Shown here: piece by piece, positions 47,765 to 56,651 of the stretch
Position numbering within the stretch: position 1 is the stretch's first letter
Layout of the letters: every line of letters starts with the position of its first letter
DNA from: Sphingomonas endolithica
GTDB lineage: Bacteria > Pseudomonadota > Alphaproteobacteria > Sphingomonadales > Sphingomonadaceae
Assembly: GCF_025231525.1 (NCBI RefSeq)
Contig: NZ_CP103057.1
Span: 3,110,501-3,174,500 of the forward strand
Length of the DNA: 64,000 bases
Direction of reading: 5' to 3'
Position numbers and translations under genes: made by a program
The notes under the pieces: model-generated
Databases searched by the model: none
The model's input: the letters and a program-made list of their open reading frames with translations, nothing else
What the model was told of the DNA's origin: nothing

Positions 47765-48678
47765 ACCAGAAGTCCGCGCCACGATCGACCAGGCTGGCGG
47801 TGCTGATCCCGTTCGCGATCGTCACGTTGATTTGGGGATCGACCTGGCTGGTGATCAAGGACCAGCTGGGCGTGGTGCCGCCGAGCTGGTCGGTGACCTA
47901 TCGCTTCCTCGTCGCTGGGCTGACGATGCTCGTTTATGCGGCGGTGAAGCGCGAACGGCTGGCGCTGGACGCACGTGGTTGGCGGTTCGCGGCGGCGCTC
48001 GGCCTCGCGCAATTTTGCCTGAACTTCAACTTCGTCTACCGCGCCGAGAGCTACGTTACTTCCGGGCTGGTGGCGGCGGTGTTCGCGCTGCTGCTGGTGC
48101 CGAACGCGATCCTGTCACGCATCTTCCTCGGTCAACGGATGGGTGCGCAGCTGCTGCTCGGCTCGGGTGTGGCGATGGCGGGCGTGGCGCTGCTGTTCCT
48201 GCACGAGGCGCGCGTTGCCGGGACGGGCGCGCAGGCGGTGCTGGCGGGGATCGGCATCACCCTGCTCGCCGTCTGCTCTGCCTCGACCGCCAATGTCATG
48301 CAGGGCACGGCAACGGCCAAGCGTTACCCGATGGCGACGATGCTGGGGATGTCGATGCTGATCGGCGCGGCGTTCGACGCGACATTGGCCACCGCATTGA
48401 CCGGGGCGCCGGTGTTGGACTGGCGGATCGGCTATGTCGCGGGCGTGCTGTATCTCGGCGTGTTCGCCTCGGCGGTCGCCTTTACGCTGTATTTCGGGCT
48501 GATCCGCGTGATCGGTCCGGCCAAGGCGGCCTATTCAGGCGTGGTCACGCCGGTGATCGCGATGATCCTGTCGACATTGTTCGAGGGCTATCGCTGGTCC
48601 TGGCTTGCGGGTGCAGGCGCGGTGCTGGCAATGGTCGGGCTGGTCATTGCGCTGAGAGCCCGGAGGCCCAACCGGTAA
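47761..48678 (+). CDS. EamA/DMT family inner-membrane exporter
   Basis: 305 residues with ten predicted membrane segments in two EamA repeats (FAIVTLIWGSTWLVIKDQLG in the first; FASAVAFTLYFGLIRVIGPA in the second). This is the YdcZ/RhaT-like drug/metabolite superfamily, usually exporting amino acids or other small metabolites. The start overlaps the galE stop by four bases. Its last 91 bases overlap the end of the convergent epimerase-like gene at 48588. Confidence 0.88.
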   Translation: MNQKSAPRSTRLAVLIPFAIVTLIWGSTWLVIKDQLGVVPPSWSVTYRFLVAGLTMLVYAAVKRERLALDARGWRFAAALGLAQFCLNFNFVYRAESYVTSGLVAAVFALLLVPNAILSRIFLGQRMGAQLLLGSGVAMAGVALLFLHEARVAGTGAQAVLAGIGITLLAVCSASTANVMQGTATAKRYPMATMLGMSMLIGAAFDATLATALTGAPVLDWRIGYVAGVLYLGVFASAVAFTLYFGLIRVIGPAKAAYSGVVTPVIAMILSTLFEGYRWSWLAGAGAVLAMVGLVIALRARRPNR

Positions 48679-49424
48679 TCGGGATAACGCAGGCGCCAGC
48701 CGAGCACGCGCTTGGCCTTGGCGTTGGCGACGCGGCGATTCTCGGCATAGAAGCTGCGCGCCATCGGGCTCAGCGTGTCGAGACCGACGAACGGCGGCGC
48801 GGCCTGCCCGAGCAGGTGGGCGGCATAGGCGATCACCTCGTTCTGCCCGCACGGCCCATCATCGGCGAGATTGTAGGCGCCGGGCGGCGCATCCAATGCC
48901 GCGATGACGCCCGAGACGATATCTTCGACATGCACGCGGCTGAACACCTGGGAAGGCAGATCGACGCGGTGCGCGCGGCCTTCCGCCACGCGATCGAGCG
49001 CGGAGCGTCCCGGGCCGTAGATGCCGGGCAGCCGGAACACTCGCGCGCCAAGCGCCAGCCAAGCCTGGTCCGCCGCGACGCGCGGGGCGCGGCGCCCGGT
49101 CGTCGGGGCGCTCTCGTCGACCCAAGCGCCGTCTGCATCCCCGTAGACACCGGTGGAGGAGAGATAGCCGCGCCGGGCGGACGATGCGTTCAGCGCTTGG
49201 CCGTACTTGGCGAGGACGGGGTCTGAGTCGCCTGCGGGAGGGACAGAGGACAGGATGTGCGTGGCGCGCGCCAGTTCGCGCGTCACCGTGGCGGTGTCGC
49301 CAAAGGCGAGCGTGTCATCCCGGCCATCACGCGTAGTGCCGATGACGTTCCAGCCGCGCTGCCGCAACGCCGCGGTGATGTGGCCTGCGGTGTAGCCGAG
49401 CCCGAAGATCAGCAGGCGAGACAT
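48588..49424 (-). CDS. NAD(P)-binding epimerase-like protein (YeeZ-like)
   Basis: 278 residues. The Rossmann motif is LLIFGLGYTAGHITAALRQR. Later, YLSSTGVYGDADGAWVDESA and FRLPGIYGPGRSALDRVAEG match atypical extended SDRs. The catalytic Tyr-x3-Lys is not evident, as in this subgroup. The reaction is unknown. The natural end of the fold seems to be near LRYPDYRLGLRAL. The last 20 residues (AMTSPTIASTAPAPASQDQR) are read antisense to the EamA gene and are probably disordered. Confidence 0.82.
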   Translation of the reverse strand: MSRLLIFGLGYTAGHITAALRQRGWNVIGTTRDGRDDTLAFGDTATVTRELARATHILSSVPPAGDSDPVLAKYGQALNASSARRGYLSSTGVYGDADGAWVDESAPTTGRRAPRVAADQAWLALGARVFRLPGIYGPGRSALDRVAEGRAHRVDLPSQVFSRVHVEDIVSGVIAALDAPPGAYNLADDGPCGQNEVIAYAAHLLGQAAPPFVGLDTLSPMARSFYAENRRVANAKAKRVLGWRLRYPDYRLGLRALSAMTSPTIASTAPAPASQDQR

Positions 49425-49510
49425 GTAGATCCCCGTTTCCCGGCGTGGCGCTTCATGACGGGATCCTTCTTGACTGGGCCCCCGGCCTTCGCTGGGCATC
49501 AGGCGACAAA

Positions 49511-51184
49511 CTATCGCGCGCCGAAGCCATTGTAGAGCAGGCCGAAGAAATCACCCTTGTTCCAGCGCGGGCGCTCGTCGCCATCCGCGATCTCGCGCGC
49601 GATGGCGTAATTGGTCTCGACGAAGCGCACGCCCTGCGCCCAGTCGAGCGGCAGCGTGATCTCGTCCGAGGGCTGGTGGTAATGGTGCGCGAAGAAGTCG
49701 TCCCACGCTGCCTTGCCCGCTCCCTTTTTGCCTGGCCATAGGAAGACCGAGGGCACGCCTTTTTGCACGAAACGATAATGGTCGCTGCGTACGAACAGGC
49801 CCATTGCCGGATCGGGGTCGGGCGACATCACCACGCCTTTTGTCGCCGCGGCCTTGGCGACGATCGGCCCGAGTGTCGAGCGATCGGCACCGAACACCGT
49901 CATGTCCTCGAACTTGTAGGTGATGATCGGCATGTCGAGATTGACGTCGGCGACGATGCTGGTGAGCGGCACCGTGGGGTGGTTGGCGAAATAATCGGAG
50001 CCGACCAGCCCCTTTTCCTCGGCGGTGACGGCCAGGAACATGATCGTGCGGCGCGGCGGCTTGCCGCTCGCCTTGAAGCGCCTGGCTTCCTCGATCAGGC
50101 TGGCGATGCCGACCGCATTGTCCTCCGCGCCATTATAGATCGTGTCGCCGGTCGCATCGGCCTTGCCGACGCCGACATGATCGAGATGCGCAGAAAGGAT
50201 CACGACCTGCTTGCCGATTGCCGCATCGCTACCCGGGATCAGCCCTACGACGTTGCTGCTCGTCTTGGGCTCGAAATTGGTGTGCAGCGCGATGGTCAAG
50301 TTGCCGGGCAATTGCTCGGCCTTGAACCTGGCCTCGCTGTTGGCGGCAAGCTTGGCGACCTGCGTCCAAGGCGTGCGGGCGCCGGCGAACAGCTTGGCTG
50401 CGCCCGGTTGGCTCAGCGTACCGAGCATCGGGGCACCCTCCGCCTTGCCGGTGCCGTCGGCATTGGCCCAGATCGTGCGCGCCCGGTCCCATGCCTCGGC
50501 GGCACGCGCGAAGGGCGTACTGCGCGGGCCGGCGCGCTCGAGCGTCAGCGTGCCGACCGCGCCATGGTCGGCGGCGATCGCCTGCTTGGTGCCGGCGCTG
50601 GAGAAATGCGCGCGTTCCTCGCTCTGCAGGCTGTCGGGCGCGCCACCGAAATAGGCGACGATCTTGCCGCGCGCATCGACGCCGGCATAGTCGTCGCGTT
50701 TCACGTGCGGCGCGACGATGCCGTAGCCGACGAATATTACGGGCGCATCGACCGCAGTCGCGCGCTTCGCCGGATCGACGCCGGGCGCGTAGTCCTCCCC
50801 GAAAACGAACGTCAGCGGCGAGGTGCCGGGACGCGACAGCACCATATTCCCCTTGTCCGCTGCCTTGTAGGTGACGAGCGGCACGCGCTGAAGATAGCCG
50901 CCATCGTCACCGCCGGGCCGCAGACCCGCCGCGTAGAATTGCGCGGCGACATATTGCGCGGCGATGTCGTACTCGGCACTGCCCGCCTCGCGCCCGCGCA
51001 TCGCATCCGAGGCAAGAAACATCACGTGCGCCTTCATCGCCGCCTGATCTTCGGGCAGCGGCGCAGTGACGATCGCGTTGGTGGCCTTGGCGGTTCGCTT
51101 GGGCGTGGCGGCAGGGGGCGTATCTGCGGCAAAGGCGCCGCCGGCAATCGCTGCGAGCGCGACCGCGCCCATTATTCGGAACAT
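49511..51184 (-). CDS. Secreted M28 family zinc aminopeptidase with PA domain
   Basis: 557 residues with a signal peptide cleaved around GGAFAAD. The zinc-peptidase core has ILSAHLDHVGVG, YNGAEDNAVGIASLIEEARR, and the catalytic glutamate pair in LAVTAEEKGLVGSDYF. A protease-associated (PA) domain is inserted before the core (VIFVGYGIVAPHVKRDDYAG). It probably digests peptides in the periplasm or outside, which fits the POT peptide importer and PepN also in the window. GGAAGTGATC precedes ATG 51184. It is divergent from pepN. Confidence 0.92.
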   Translation of the reverse strand: MFRIMGAVALAAIAGGAFAADTPPAATPKRTAKATNAIVTAPLPEDQAAMKAHVMFLASDAMRGREAGSAEYDIAAQYVAAQFYAAGLRPGGDDGGYLQRVPLVTYKAADKGNMVLSRPGTSPLTFVFGEDYAPGVDPAKRATAVDAPVIFVGYGIVAPHVKRDDYAGVDARGKIVAYFGGAPDSLQSEERAHFSSAGTKQAIAADHGAVGTLTLERAGPRSTPFARAAEAWDRARTIWANADGTGKAEGAPMLGTLSQPGAAKLFAGARTPWTQVAKLAANSEARFKAEQLPGNLTIALHTNFEPKTSSNVVGLIPGSDAAIGKQVVILSAHLDHVGVGKADATGDTIYNGAEDNAVGIASLIEEARRFKASGKPPRRTIMFLAVTAEEKGLVGSDYFANHPTVPLTSIVADVNLDMPIITYKFEDMTVFGADRSTLGPIVAKAAATKGVVMSPDPDPAMGLFVRSDHYRFVQKGVPSVFLWPGKKGAGKAAWDDFFAHHYHQPSDEITLPLDWAQGVRFVETNYAIAREIADGDERPRWNKGDFFGLLYNGFGAR

Positions 51185-51297
51185 CTGGATCACTTCCCGC
51201 TTTATTCGTCCCAAGCGGGTAGCACCCTTGCAATCCCACGCAAGAGCCGTGCGATTTCGGTAGCATAGCGCATATCTGCTCCTGTAGTCGTCATCGC

Positions 51298-53895
51298 ATG
51301 CTCGACATCCAGACCGCCAGCGCCACGCCCCATATCATCCGCCGGATAGATTATACTCCGCCCGACTGGCAGGTCCCGACGATCGCGCTCGACTTCGACT
51401 TGGATGCAGCCGCGACGCGCGTCCGCGCCACGCTGCAGGTGGTGCGGACCAGCGCCCATGGTAATCCGCTGATTTTGGATGGCGATGGACTGACGCCGAT
51501 CATCGTCAAGGTGGACGGCGTTGCCGTAAACGACTGGCGGCATGAGGATGGGGCGCTGGTGATCCCGCTGAGCGGCGCCGATCATATCGTCGAAACCGAG
51601 GTTGAGATCGCTCCTGAGCGCAACACGCAGCTGATGGGGCTCTACGCCTCGGGCGGTAACCTGTGCACGCAGTGCGAGGCGGAGGGCTTCCGCCGCATCA
51701 CCTTCTTCCCCGACCGTCCCGATGTGTTGAGCGTGTACACGGTGCGCATGTCGGCCGACCAAGCGCGTTACCCGGTGCTGCTTGCCAACGGCGATCCTAC
51801 CGCGGCCGGCGAGTTGCCCGCTGGCCGGCATTGGGCGGAGTGGCACGACCCGTTCCCCAAGCCGTGCTATCTGTTCGCGCTCGTCGCTGGCAATCTGGTC
51901 GCCAATCGCGCGCGCTTCACGACGATGTCCGGCCGCGAGGTGGCACTGGCGATCTGGGTACGCGCGGCCGACTTGCCCAAGACCGAGCATGCACTGGCCG
52001 CGCTGCAGACATCGATGGCGTGGGACGAGCGCGTCTATGGGCGCGAATATGATCTCGACGTGTTCAACATCGTCGCGGTGGACGATTTCAACTTCGGCGC
52101 GATGGAGAATAAGGGGCTGAACATCTTCAACAGCCGCTACATCCTGGCCGATGCAGACACTGCGACGGATTACGATTTCGATGCGATCGCCGCCGTCGTC
52201 GCACACGAATATTTCCACAATTGGTCTGGTAATCGCATCACATGCCGCGATTGGTTCCAGCTTTCGCTGAAGGAGGGCTTCACCGTGTTCCGGGATCAAG
52301 GCTTCTCTGCCGATCAGGGCAGCGCGGCGGTCAAGCGGATAGAGGATGTGCGCGGCTTGCGCGCCGCCCAATTCCCCGAAGATGCCGGCCCGCTGGCGCA
52401 CCCGATCCGGCCGGACGAATACCAGGAAATCTCCAACTTCTACACGGCCACGATCTACAACAAGGGCGCCGAGGTGATCCGCATGATCGCCACCATCCTG
52501 GGCGCCGAACGCTTCCGCACCGCGACCGATCTATATTTCGACCGCTTCGATGGCACCGCGGCGACGTGCGAGGATTTCGTCCGCTCGATGGAGTTCGGCA
52601 GCGGCGTCGATCTGACGCAGTTCCGCTTGTGGTATTCGCAGGCCGGCACGCCGCGCGTGACGGCCAGTCTGCGTCACGAGCCGGGCAGCGGCCGCGCGAT
52701 ACTGACTTTGTCTCAGCGGACGCTGCCGACGCCCGGTCAGCCGGACAAGCAGCCGATGGTCTTGCCGCTCAAGATCAAGCTGTTCGGCGCGGACACCGCG
52801 ACGACCCTGTCGGGCGAGCAGTTGGTGATGCTCGACACCGCCGGCCAGCAGATGATTTTCGACGGTGTGACCGAACGGCCGGTGCTGTCGATCAACCGCG
52901 GCTTCTCCGCGCCGATCATCGTCGAGACCGATCGCTCGGCGGCCGATCTGGCCTTTCTCAGCGCGCATGACGACGATCCTTTCGCCCGGTACGAGGCGAT
53001 GCAGCAATTGATGCTCGACACACTGGTGGAAAGCGCGACGCTCGGCCGCGCCGATCACGCGGCGGTGATCGCAGCGGTGGCGGGCACGCTGGACGATGCC
53101 TCGCTGGATCCGGCATTCATTGCCGAGGCGGTGCTGCTCCCGTCCGACGCCTTTGTCGGCGATCAGATGCCGCTGGTCGATCCGGAGGCGATCTTCCGCG
53201 CGCGCGAGGCGCTGCGGCGTGATCTTGGACGACAATTGGATGTCCGGTGGCGCGCGCACTATGAGGGCGCGCTAGCCGAGCGCTTCGAATATACGCCAGC
53301 CGCCAAGGGGCTTCGCCGGCTGAAGACAGTGGCGCTCGGCTATATCGCCGCCAGCGGTGCTGCCGATGCACCGGCGCTTGCCTTCCGCCAGTTCGAGGCG
53401 GCGGACAACATGACCGATCGGCAGGGGGCGCTGACCACGCTGATCGCCGGTGACACGGCCGAACGCGTGGCAGCGCTCGACATCTTCTACAACCTGTACG
53501 GTGATAATGCGCTGGTGCTCGACAAATGGTTCCAGACGCAGGCGTTGTCGCCGCGCGACGACACGCTGGCAACTGTCCAGGAACTGGCGCGGCACCGTGA
53601 TTTCACGCTCGCCAATCCCAACCGTGCGCGCGCCCTGATCGGTGCCTTCAGCGTCAACCAGCGGGCCTTCAATGCCGCCAGTGGTGCCGGCTATCGCTTC
53701 GTCGCCGACCAGTTGATCGCGCTTGATAAGCTGAACCCACAGACCGCGGCCAAGCTGCTGCCGCCGCTCGGGCGCTGGCGCCGGTTCGACGCAAAGCGCG
53801 CGGGGCTGATGAAGGCGGAACTGGAGCGGATCGTAGGAACGCCCGGGCTGTCGAAGGACATGTTCGAACAGGCATCGAAAAGCCTGGCGGGGTAG
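51298..53895 (+). CDS. pepN: Aminopeptidase N, M1 family
   Basis: 865 residues, close to the E. coli enzyme in length. The exopeptidase motif GAMEN is at residues 267-271 and the zinc motif HEYFH at 303-307, with the third ligand E326. After the catalytic domain comes the Ig-like domain and the large alpha-helical C-terminal domain (GRADHAAVIAAVAGTLDDAS to the end). It removes N-terminal residues from peptides in the cytosol. It is divergent from the M28 peptidase gene. Confidence 0.95.
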   Translation: MLDIQTASATPHIIRRIDYTPPDWQVPTIALDFDLDAAATRVRATLQVVRTSAHGNPLILDGDGLTPIIVKVDGVAVNDWRHEDGALVIPLSGADHIVETEVEIAPERNTQLMGLYASGGNLCTQCEAEGFRRITFFPDRPDVLSVYTVRMSADQARYPVLLANGDPTAAGELPAGRHWAEWHDPFPKPCYLFALVAGNLVANRARFTTMSGREVALAIWVRAADLPKTEHALAALQTSMAWDERVYGREYDLDVFNIVAVDDFNFGAMENKGLNIFNSRYILADADTATDYDFDAIAAVVAHEYFHNWSGNRITCRDWFQLSLKEGFTVFRDQGFSADQGSAAVKRIEDVRGLRAAQFPEDAGPLAHPIRPDEYQEISNFYTATIYNKGAEVIRMIATILGAERFRTATDLYFDRFDGTAATCEDFVRSMEFGSGVDLTQFRLWYSQAGTPRVTASLRHEPGSGRAILTLSQRTLPTPGQPDKQPMVLPLKIKLFGADTATTLSGEQLVMLDTAGQQMIFDGVTERPVLSINRGFSAPIIVETDRSAADLAFLSAHDDDPFARYEAMQQLMLDTLVESATLGRADHAAVIAAVAGTLDDASLDPAFIAEAVLLPSDAFVGDQMPLVDPEAIFRAREALRRDLGRQLDVRWRAHYEGALAERFEYTPAAKGLRRLKTVALGYIAASGAADAPALAFRQFEAADNMTDRQGALTTLIAGDTAERVAALDIFYNLYGDNALVLDKWFQTQALSPRDDTLATVQELARHRDFTLANPNRARALIGAFSVNQRAFNAASGAGYRFVADQLIALDKLNPQTAAKLLPPLGRWRRFDAKRAGLMKAELERIVGTPGLSKDMFEQASKSLAG

Positions 53896-53928
53896 GCTGC
53901 CCGGTGGCAGGTCTCGACATTCGGCAGA

Positions 53929-54660
53929 TCACTCCACCAGGCGCGCCAAGGTAAGCGCATTGCCCAGTGCGAAGCCAGCGCTGGTATTGTCGTAGATCGT
54001 CCACTGCTCGTCGGGCGCCGCACGCGCCACGTCGGCATGCCCCGCCAGCGCCAGCGCATCGTAATCCGAGCGATACATTTGCGGCGAGCCATGCCACCGC
54101 GCGTAGCTCAGTCCGCGCCAGCCGCCCGGTGTCGCTGCCTCCGGCACACGTGCCGGGTCGGCCGCGACGCGGGCGATGCGATGCGCGACCAGAAAGTTAT
54201 CGGCCTCCAGTGTGAACCAGCTAGCATGCCGCGGTTCGCAAGCGAACGCGCCGCCAAGCACGCCCGCCGCGTGCGCGAAGAAAGCCGCAGCCACTGCCTC
54301 GTCGAACACCAAGCTCGGTGGCAATTGCACCAATAAAGGCCCGCGCTTGTCGCCGAGCCCGGCCACCTCTTCACCGAAACGGCCGAGCAGATCGTCGACC
54401 TCGACCAGACGCCGCTCATGCGTGATCGTCTTGGGCAGCTTGACGGCGAAGCGGAAGCCGGGCGGCACGCTTGCCGCCCAGCGTTCGTAGGTCGTGCGCC
54501 GATGGGGGCGATGGAAGCTGGAATTGATCTCGGCGGCGTCCAGCCGCGTCGCATAGCGCTCGAGCTGGCTGCCCTGTTCGGGGAAGTCGCCGCGCGACGG
54601 CGCCGGGATCGCCCAGCCGGCAGTGCCCACGCGGGGCCGGCTAGAAGAGGCGCCCGCCAT
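53929..54660 (-). CDS. DUF72 domain-containing protein
   Basis: 243 residues. The N terminus RVGTAGWAIPAPSRGDFPEQ, then INSSFHRPHRRTTYERWAAS and FAVKLPKTITHERRL, is diagnostic of DUF72 (YecE-like, TIM-barrel fold). Function unknown. The ATG at 54660 lies 20 bases inside the csaA gene; a GTG a few codons later could also serve. It converges with pepN. Confidence 0.88.
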   Translation of the reverse strand: MAGASSSRPRVGTAGWAIPAPSRGDFPEQGSQLERYATRLDAAEINSSFHRPHRRTTYERWAASVPPGFRFAVKLPKTITHERRLVEVDDLLGRFGEEVAGLGDKRGPLLVQLPPSLVFDEAVAAAFFAHAAGVLGGAFACEPRHASWFTLEADNFLVAHRIARVAADPARVPEAATPGGWRGLSYARWHGSPQMYRSDYDALALAGHADVARAAPDEQWTIYDNTSAGFALGNALTLARLVE

Positions 54661-55012
54661 TGGGCACGTCCTTGCTCGGGGTAACCAGTACCACTTTGCC
54701 ATCGGCATCGGGGAAGCCCAGGGTCAGGACCTCCGACATCATCGGCCCGATCTGCCGCGGCGGGAAGTTGACCACCGCCGCCACTTGCCGGCCAGCCAAG
54801 TCTTCCAACGTGTAATGCTCCGTGATCTGTGCCGAGGATCGCTTGATCCCGATCACCGGGCCGAAATCTATCGCCAGTCGGTATGCGGGCTTGCGCGCCT
54901 GGGGGAAGGGAAGCGCTTCGATGATCGTGCCGACCCGGATATCGACTGCCAGGAAAGCGTCGAACCCGATCTCCGCCGCAATGCCGGCCGCTGCATCGTG
55001 CGTCACGTGCAT
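54641..55012 (-). CDS. csaA: CsaA-type tRNA-binding OB-fold protein
   Basis: 123 residues. The OB-fold region FLAVDIRVGTIIEALPFPQA followed by RKPAYRLAIDFGP and VVNFPPRQIGPMMSEVLTLG matches CsaA, a small protein with tRNA-binding-domain fold reported to have chaperone-like or secretion-related activity. It lacks the synthetase part. Its ATG shares one base with the stop of the FzlA-like gene, and its end overlaps DUF72 by 20 bases, so all three are likely co-translated. Confidence 0.87.
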   Translation of the reverse strand: MHVTHDAAAGIAAEIGFDAFLAVDIRVGTIIEALPFPQARKPAYRLAIDFGPVIGIKRSSAQITEHYTLEDLAGRQVAAVVNFPPRQIGPMMSEVLTLGFPDADGKVVLVTPSKDVPNGGRLF

Positions 55013-55683
55013 CAGAAGTTCACGTCGTCATAGTGGGATGGCGGGGCGATCCCCTCCATCCGCTCCGACAGCAACGGCCGGAAGCTCGGCCGGCTTTTCA
55101 TCCCGGCATACCAGCGCGCGGTTTCCTCGTGATTCTTCCAGTCGATACCGCCGAGATAATCCGCGACCGAAATCTGCGCTGCGGCGGCAAGGTCGGCCAG
55201 ACTCATCGTCGTGCCGGCGATCCAATTGTGATGGCCGAGCAGATAGTCGGTATAATCGAGGTGGCGCACCGCCGCCTTCATCGCCTCGCGCAGCGCTTTC
55301 GAATCGGGGGCTTCCTTGGTCACCAGACGTTTGACCATGCGCTCGTGGAGCAGCGGCGCCGTGATGTCGGCGAAGAAATGATGGTCGAACCACATGACTA
55401 GGCGGCGGATCTCCGCGCGGTTGATTGCAGTGCCGCTGATCATCGCCGCTTTCTCGACCGTTTCTTCGAGATATTCGCAGATCACCATCGAATCCATCAG
55501 CAGGATCTTGCGCGTGGTGTCGGTCATCACCGGCACTTGTCCGGCGGGGTTCATGTCGAGGAACTCGTCGCGCCGCTCCCATGGGCGTTCGCGCACGAGT
55601 TCGTACCCGACGCCTTTTTCACCCAGCAGCAGGCGCACCTTGCGCGAAAACGGGCAGAGCGGGAATTGATGGAGTTGCCACAT
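55012..55683 (-). CDS. fzlA: Glutathione S-transferase-fold protein, probably FtsZ-binding FzlA
   Basis: 223 residues. The thioredoxin-like N-terminal domain is WQLHQFPLCPFSRKVRLLLG and the helical C-terminal domain ends in MKSRPSFRPLLSERMEGIAP, then PSHYDDVNF. That ending and the overall length resemble alphaproteobacterial FzlA, an inactive GST fold that binds FtsZ and links it to septal wall synthesis. The distinction from an ordinary GST rests on my recollection of the C-terminal pattern, so the symbol is less sure than the fold. It heads the csaA-DUF72 run. Confidence 0.7.
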   Translation of the reverse strand: MWQLHQFPLCPFSRKVRLLLGEKGVGYELVRERPWERRDEFLDMNPAGQVPVMTDTTRKILLMDSMVICEYLEETVEKAAMISGTAINRAEIRRLVMWFDHHFFADITAPLLHERMVKRLVTKEAPDSKALREAMKAAVRHLDYTDYLLGHHNWIAGTTMSLADLAAAAQISVADYLGGIDWKNHEETARWYAGMKSRPSFRPLLSERMEGIAPPSHYDDVNF

Positions 55684-55725
55684 GGGGGCGTGTTAGATCG
55701 ACTGAGCGGGCGGGGGAAGGCGAGA

Positions 55726-56082
55726 ATGGCTGACGACAGGTTGGAGACGGTAGCGATCACCTACAATCAGCCGGAAACGCTGGTGCTACGGTCGATGCTG
55801 CACTTCTACGGTATTCCCAATCTAGCGATTGGTGCGGCACATGCGGCGGTCAATCCGGTGCTGATGGTGGCCCTGGGCGGCATTCACGTGCGCGTACCGC
55901 ATGATGCCGTGGACGAAGCGCGCGCATTGTTGCGCGAGGTGGCATCACGGCCCCAGGCGGTACGGCCGTATCTCATCGACAATCGATGGTTGAACGCGGC
56001 CGTGGTTATCGCTTTTTGCGCCCTGCTGGGCTTGCCGGTGCCACCGACGCGCACCGGATCCACGTTTTTGCTAGGGGAGTGA
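55726..56082 (+). CDS. DUF2007-like small membrane-anchored protein
   Basis: 118 residues. Residues 1-75 form a small signal-transducer-like domain (LETVAITYNQPETLVLRSML, VRVPHDAVDEARALLREVAS), as in DUF2007. Then comes one membrane segment (AAVVIAFCALLGLPV). No function is known. GGGAAGGCGAGA precedes the ATG at 55726. Confidence 0.75.
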   Translation: MADDRLETVAITYNQPETLVLRSMLHFYGIPNLAIGAAHAAVNPVLMVALGGIHVRVPHDAVDEARALLREVASRPQAVRPYLIDNRWLNAAVVIAFCALLGLPVPPTRTGSTFLLGE

Positions 56083-56140
56083 CGTGGCGGGCCGGGCAAT
56101 CGCGCGCCAAACCTTGGTTTAGCTGGCAGAGCCATTGGAC

Positions 56141-56581
56141 TTACTTATCGCCGGGCGCGCCACTAGCGGCGGTATCCAGAGCGGCCGAGGTCATGGCGAA
56201 CAGGCTGCGCAGCCGTGCAGCGGTCGCGCTCAATTCCTTCTGCATCGTGGCGGCGTCACGCGCGGTCCGCCCGGCCAGCGCCACCGCGCCGCGCGTCTGT
56301 TCCTGCAAGTGGCGATCGAACTGTGGATCGTCGCGCCGGGCAAGATCGCGCAACGTATCGCTCGACCGGACCTTGCCCGTATAATGCGACAGCGGCCCGA
56401 CATGCGTGTCGAGCACCGCCCCGGCAAAGGCGTCGAGCACGGTGGCGACGCCTGCCTGGACCTGAGGGTCGTCCAAGGCGCGCGCGACCTGATCGGCCGA
56501 CGGCATCTCGCGATCCCGTGCCACCGCAGGATTGGCGGCCAATAACGCCGCCGAGAAGGAAAGCAGGGAAATCAGTCGCAT
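56141..56581 (-). CDS. Secreted hypothetical protein
   Basis: 146 residues with a signal peptide (LISLLSFSAALLAANPAVAR, cleavage after AVA). The mature part is helical and charged (DPQVQAGVATVLDAFAGAVL, TARDAATMQKELSATAARLR) and has no cysteine. It should be periplasmic. No family recognised. It sits between the convergent DUF2007 gene and gltB, on the same strand as gltB but 70 bases beyond its stop. Confidence 0.7.
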   Translation of the reverse strand: MRLISLLSFSAALLAANPAVARDREMPSADQVARALDDPQVQAGVATVLDAFAGAVLDTHVGPLSHYTGKVRSSDTLRDLARRDDPQFDRHLQEQTRGAVALAGRTARDAATMQKELSATAARLRSLFAMTSAALDTAASGAPGDK

Positions 56582-56651
56582 GACACCGTCCGATCCTATT
56601 GGGCAGAAGCGCGATGTAGCAGATTACCGGTTAATTTGCGAGTCCGCTGCT

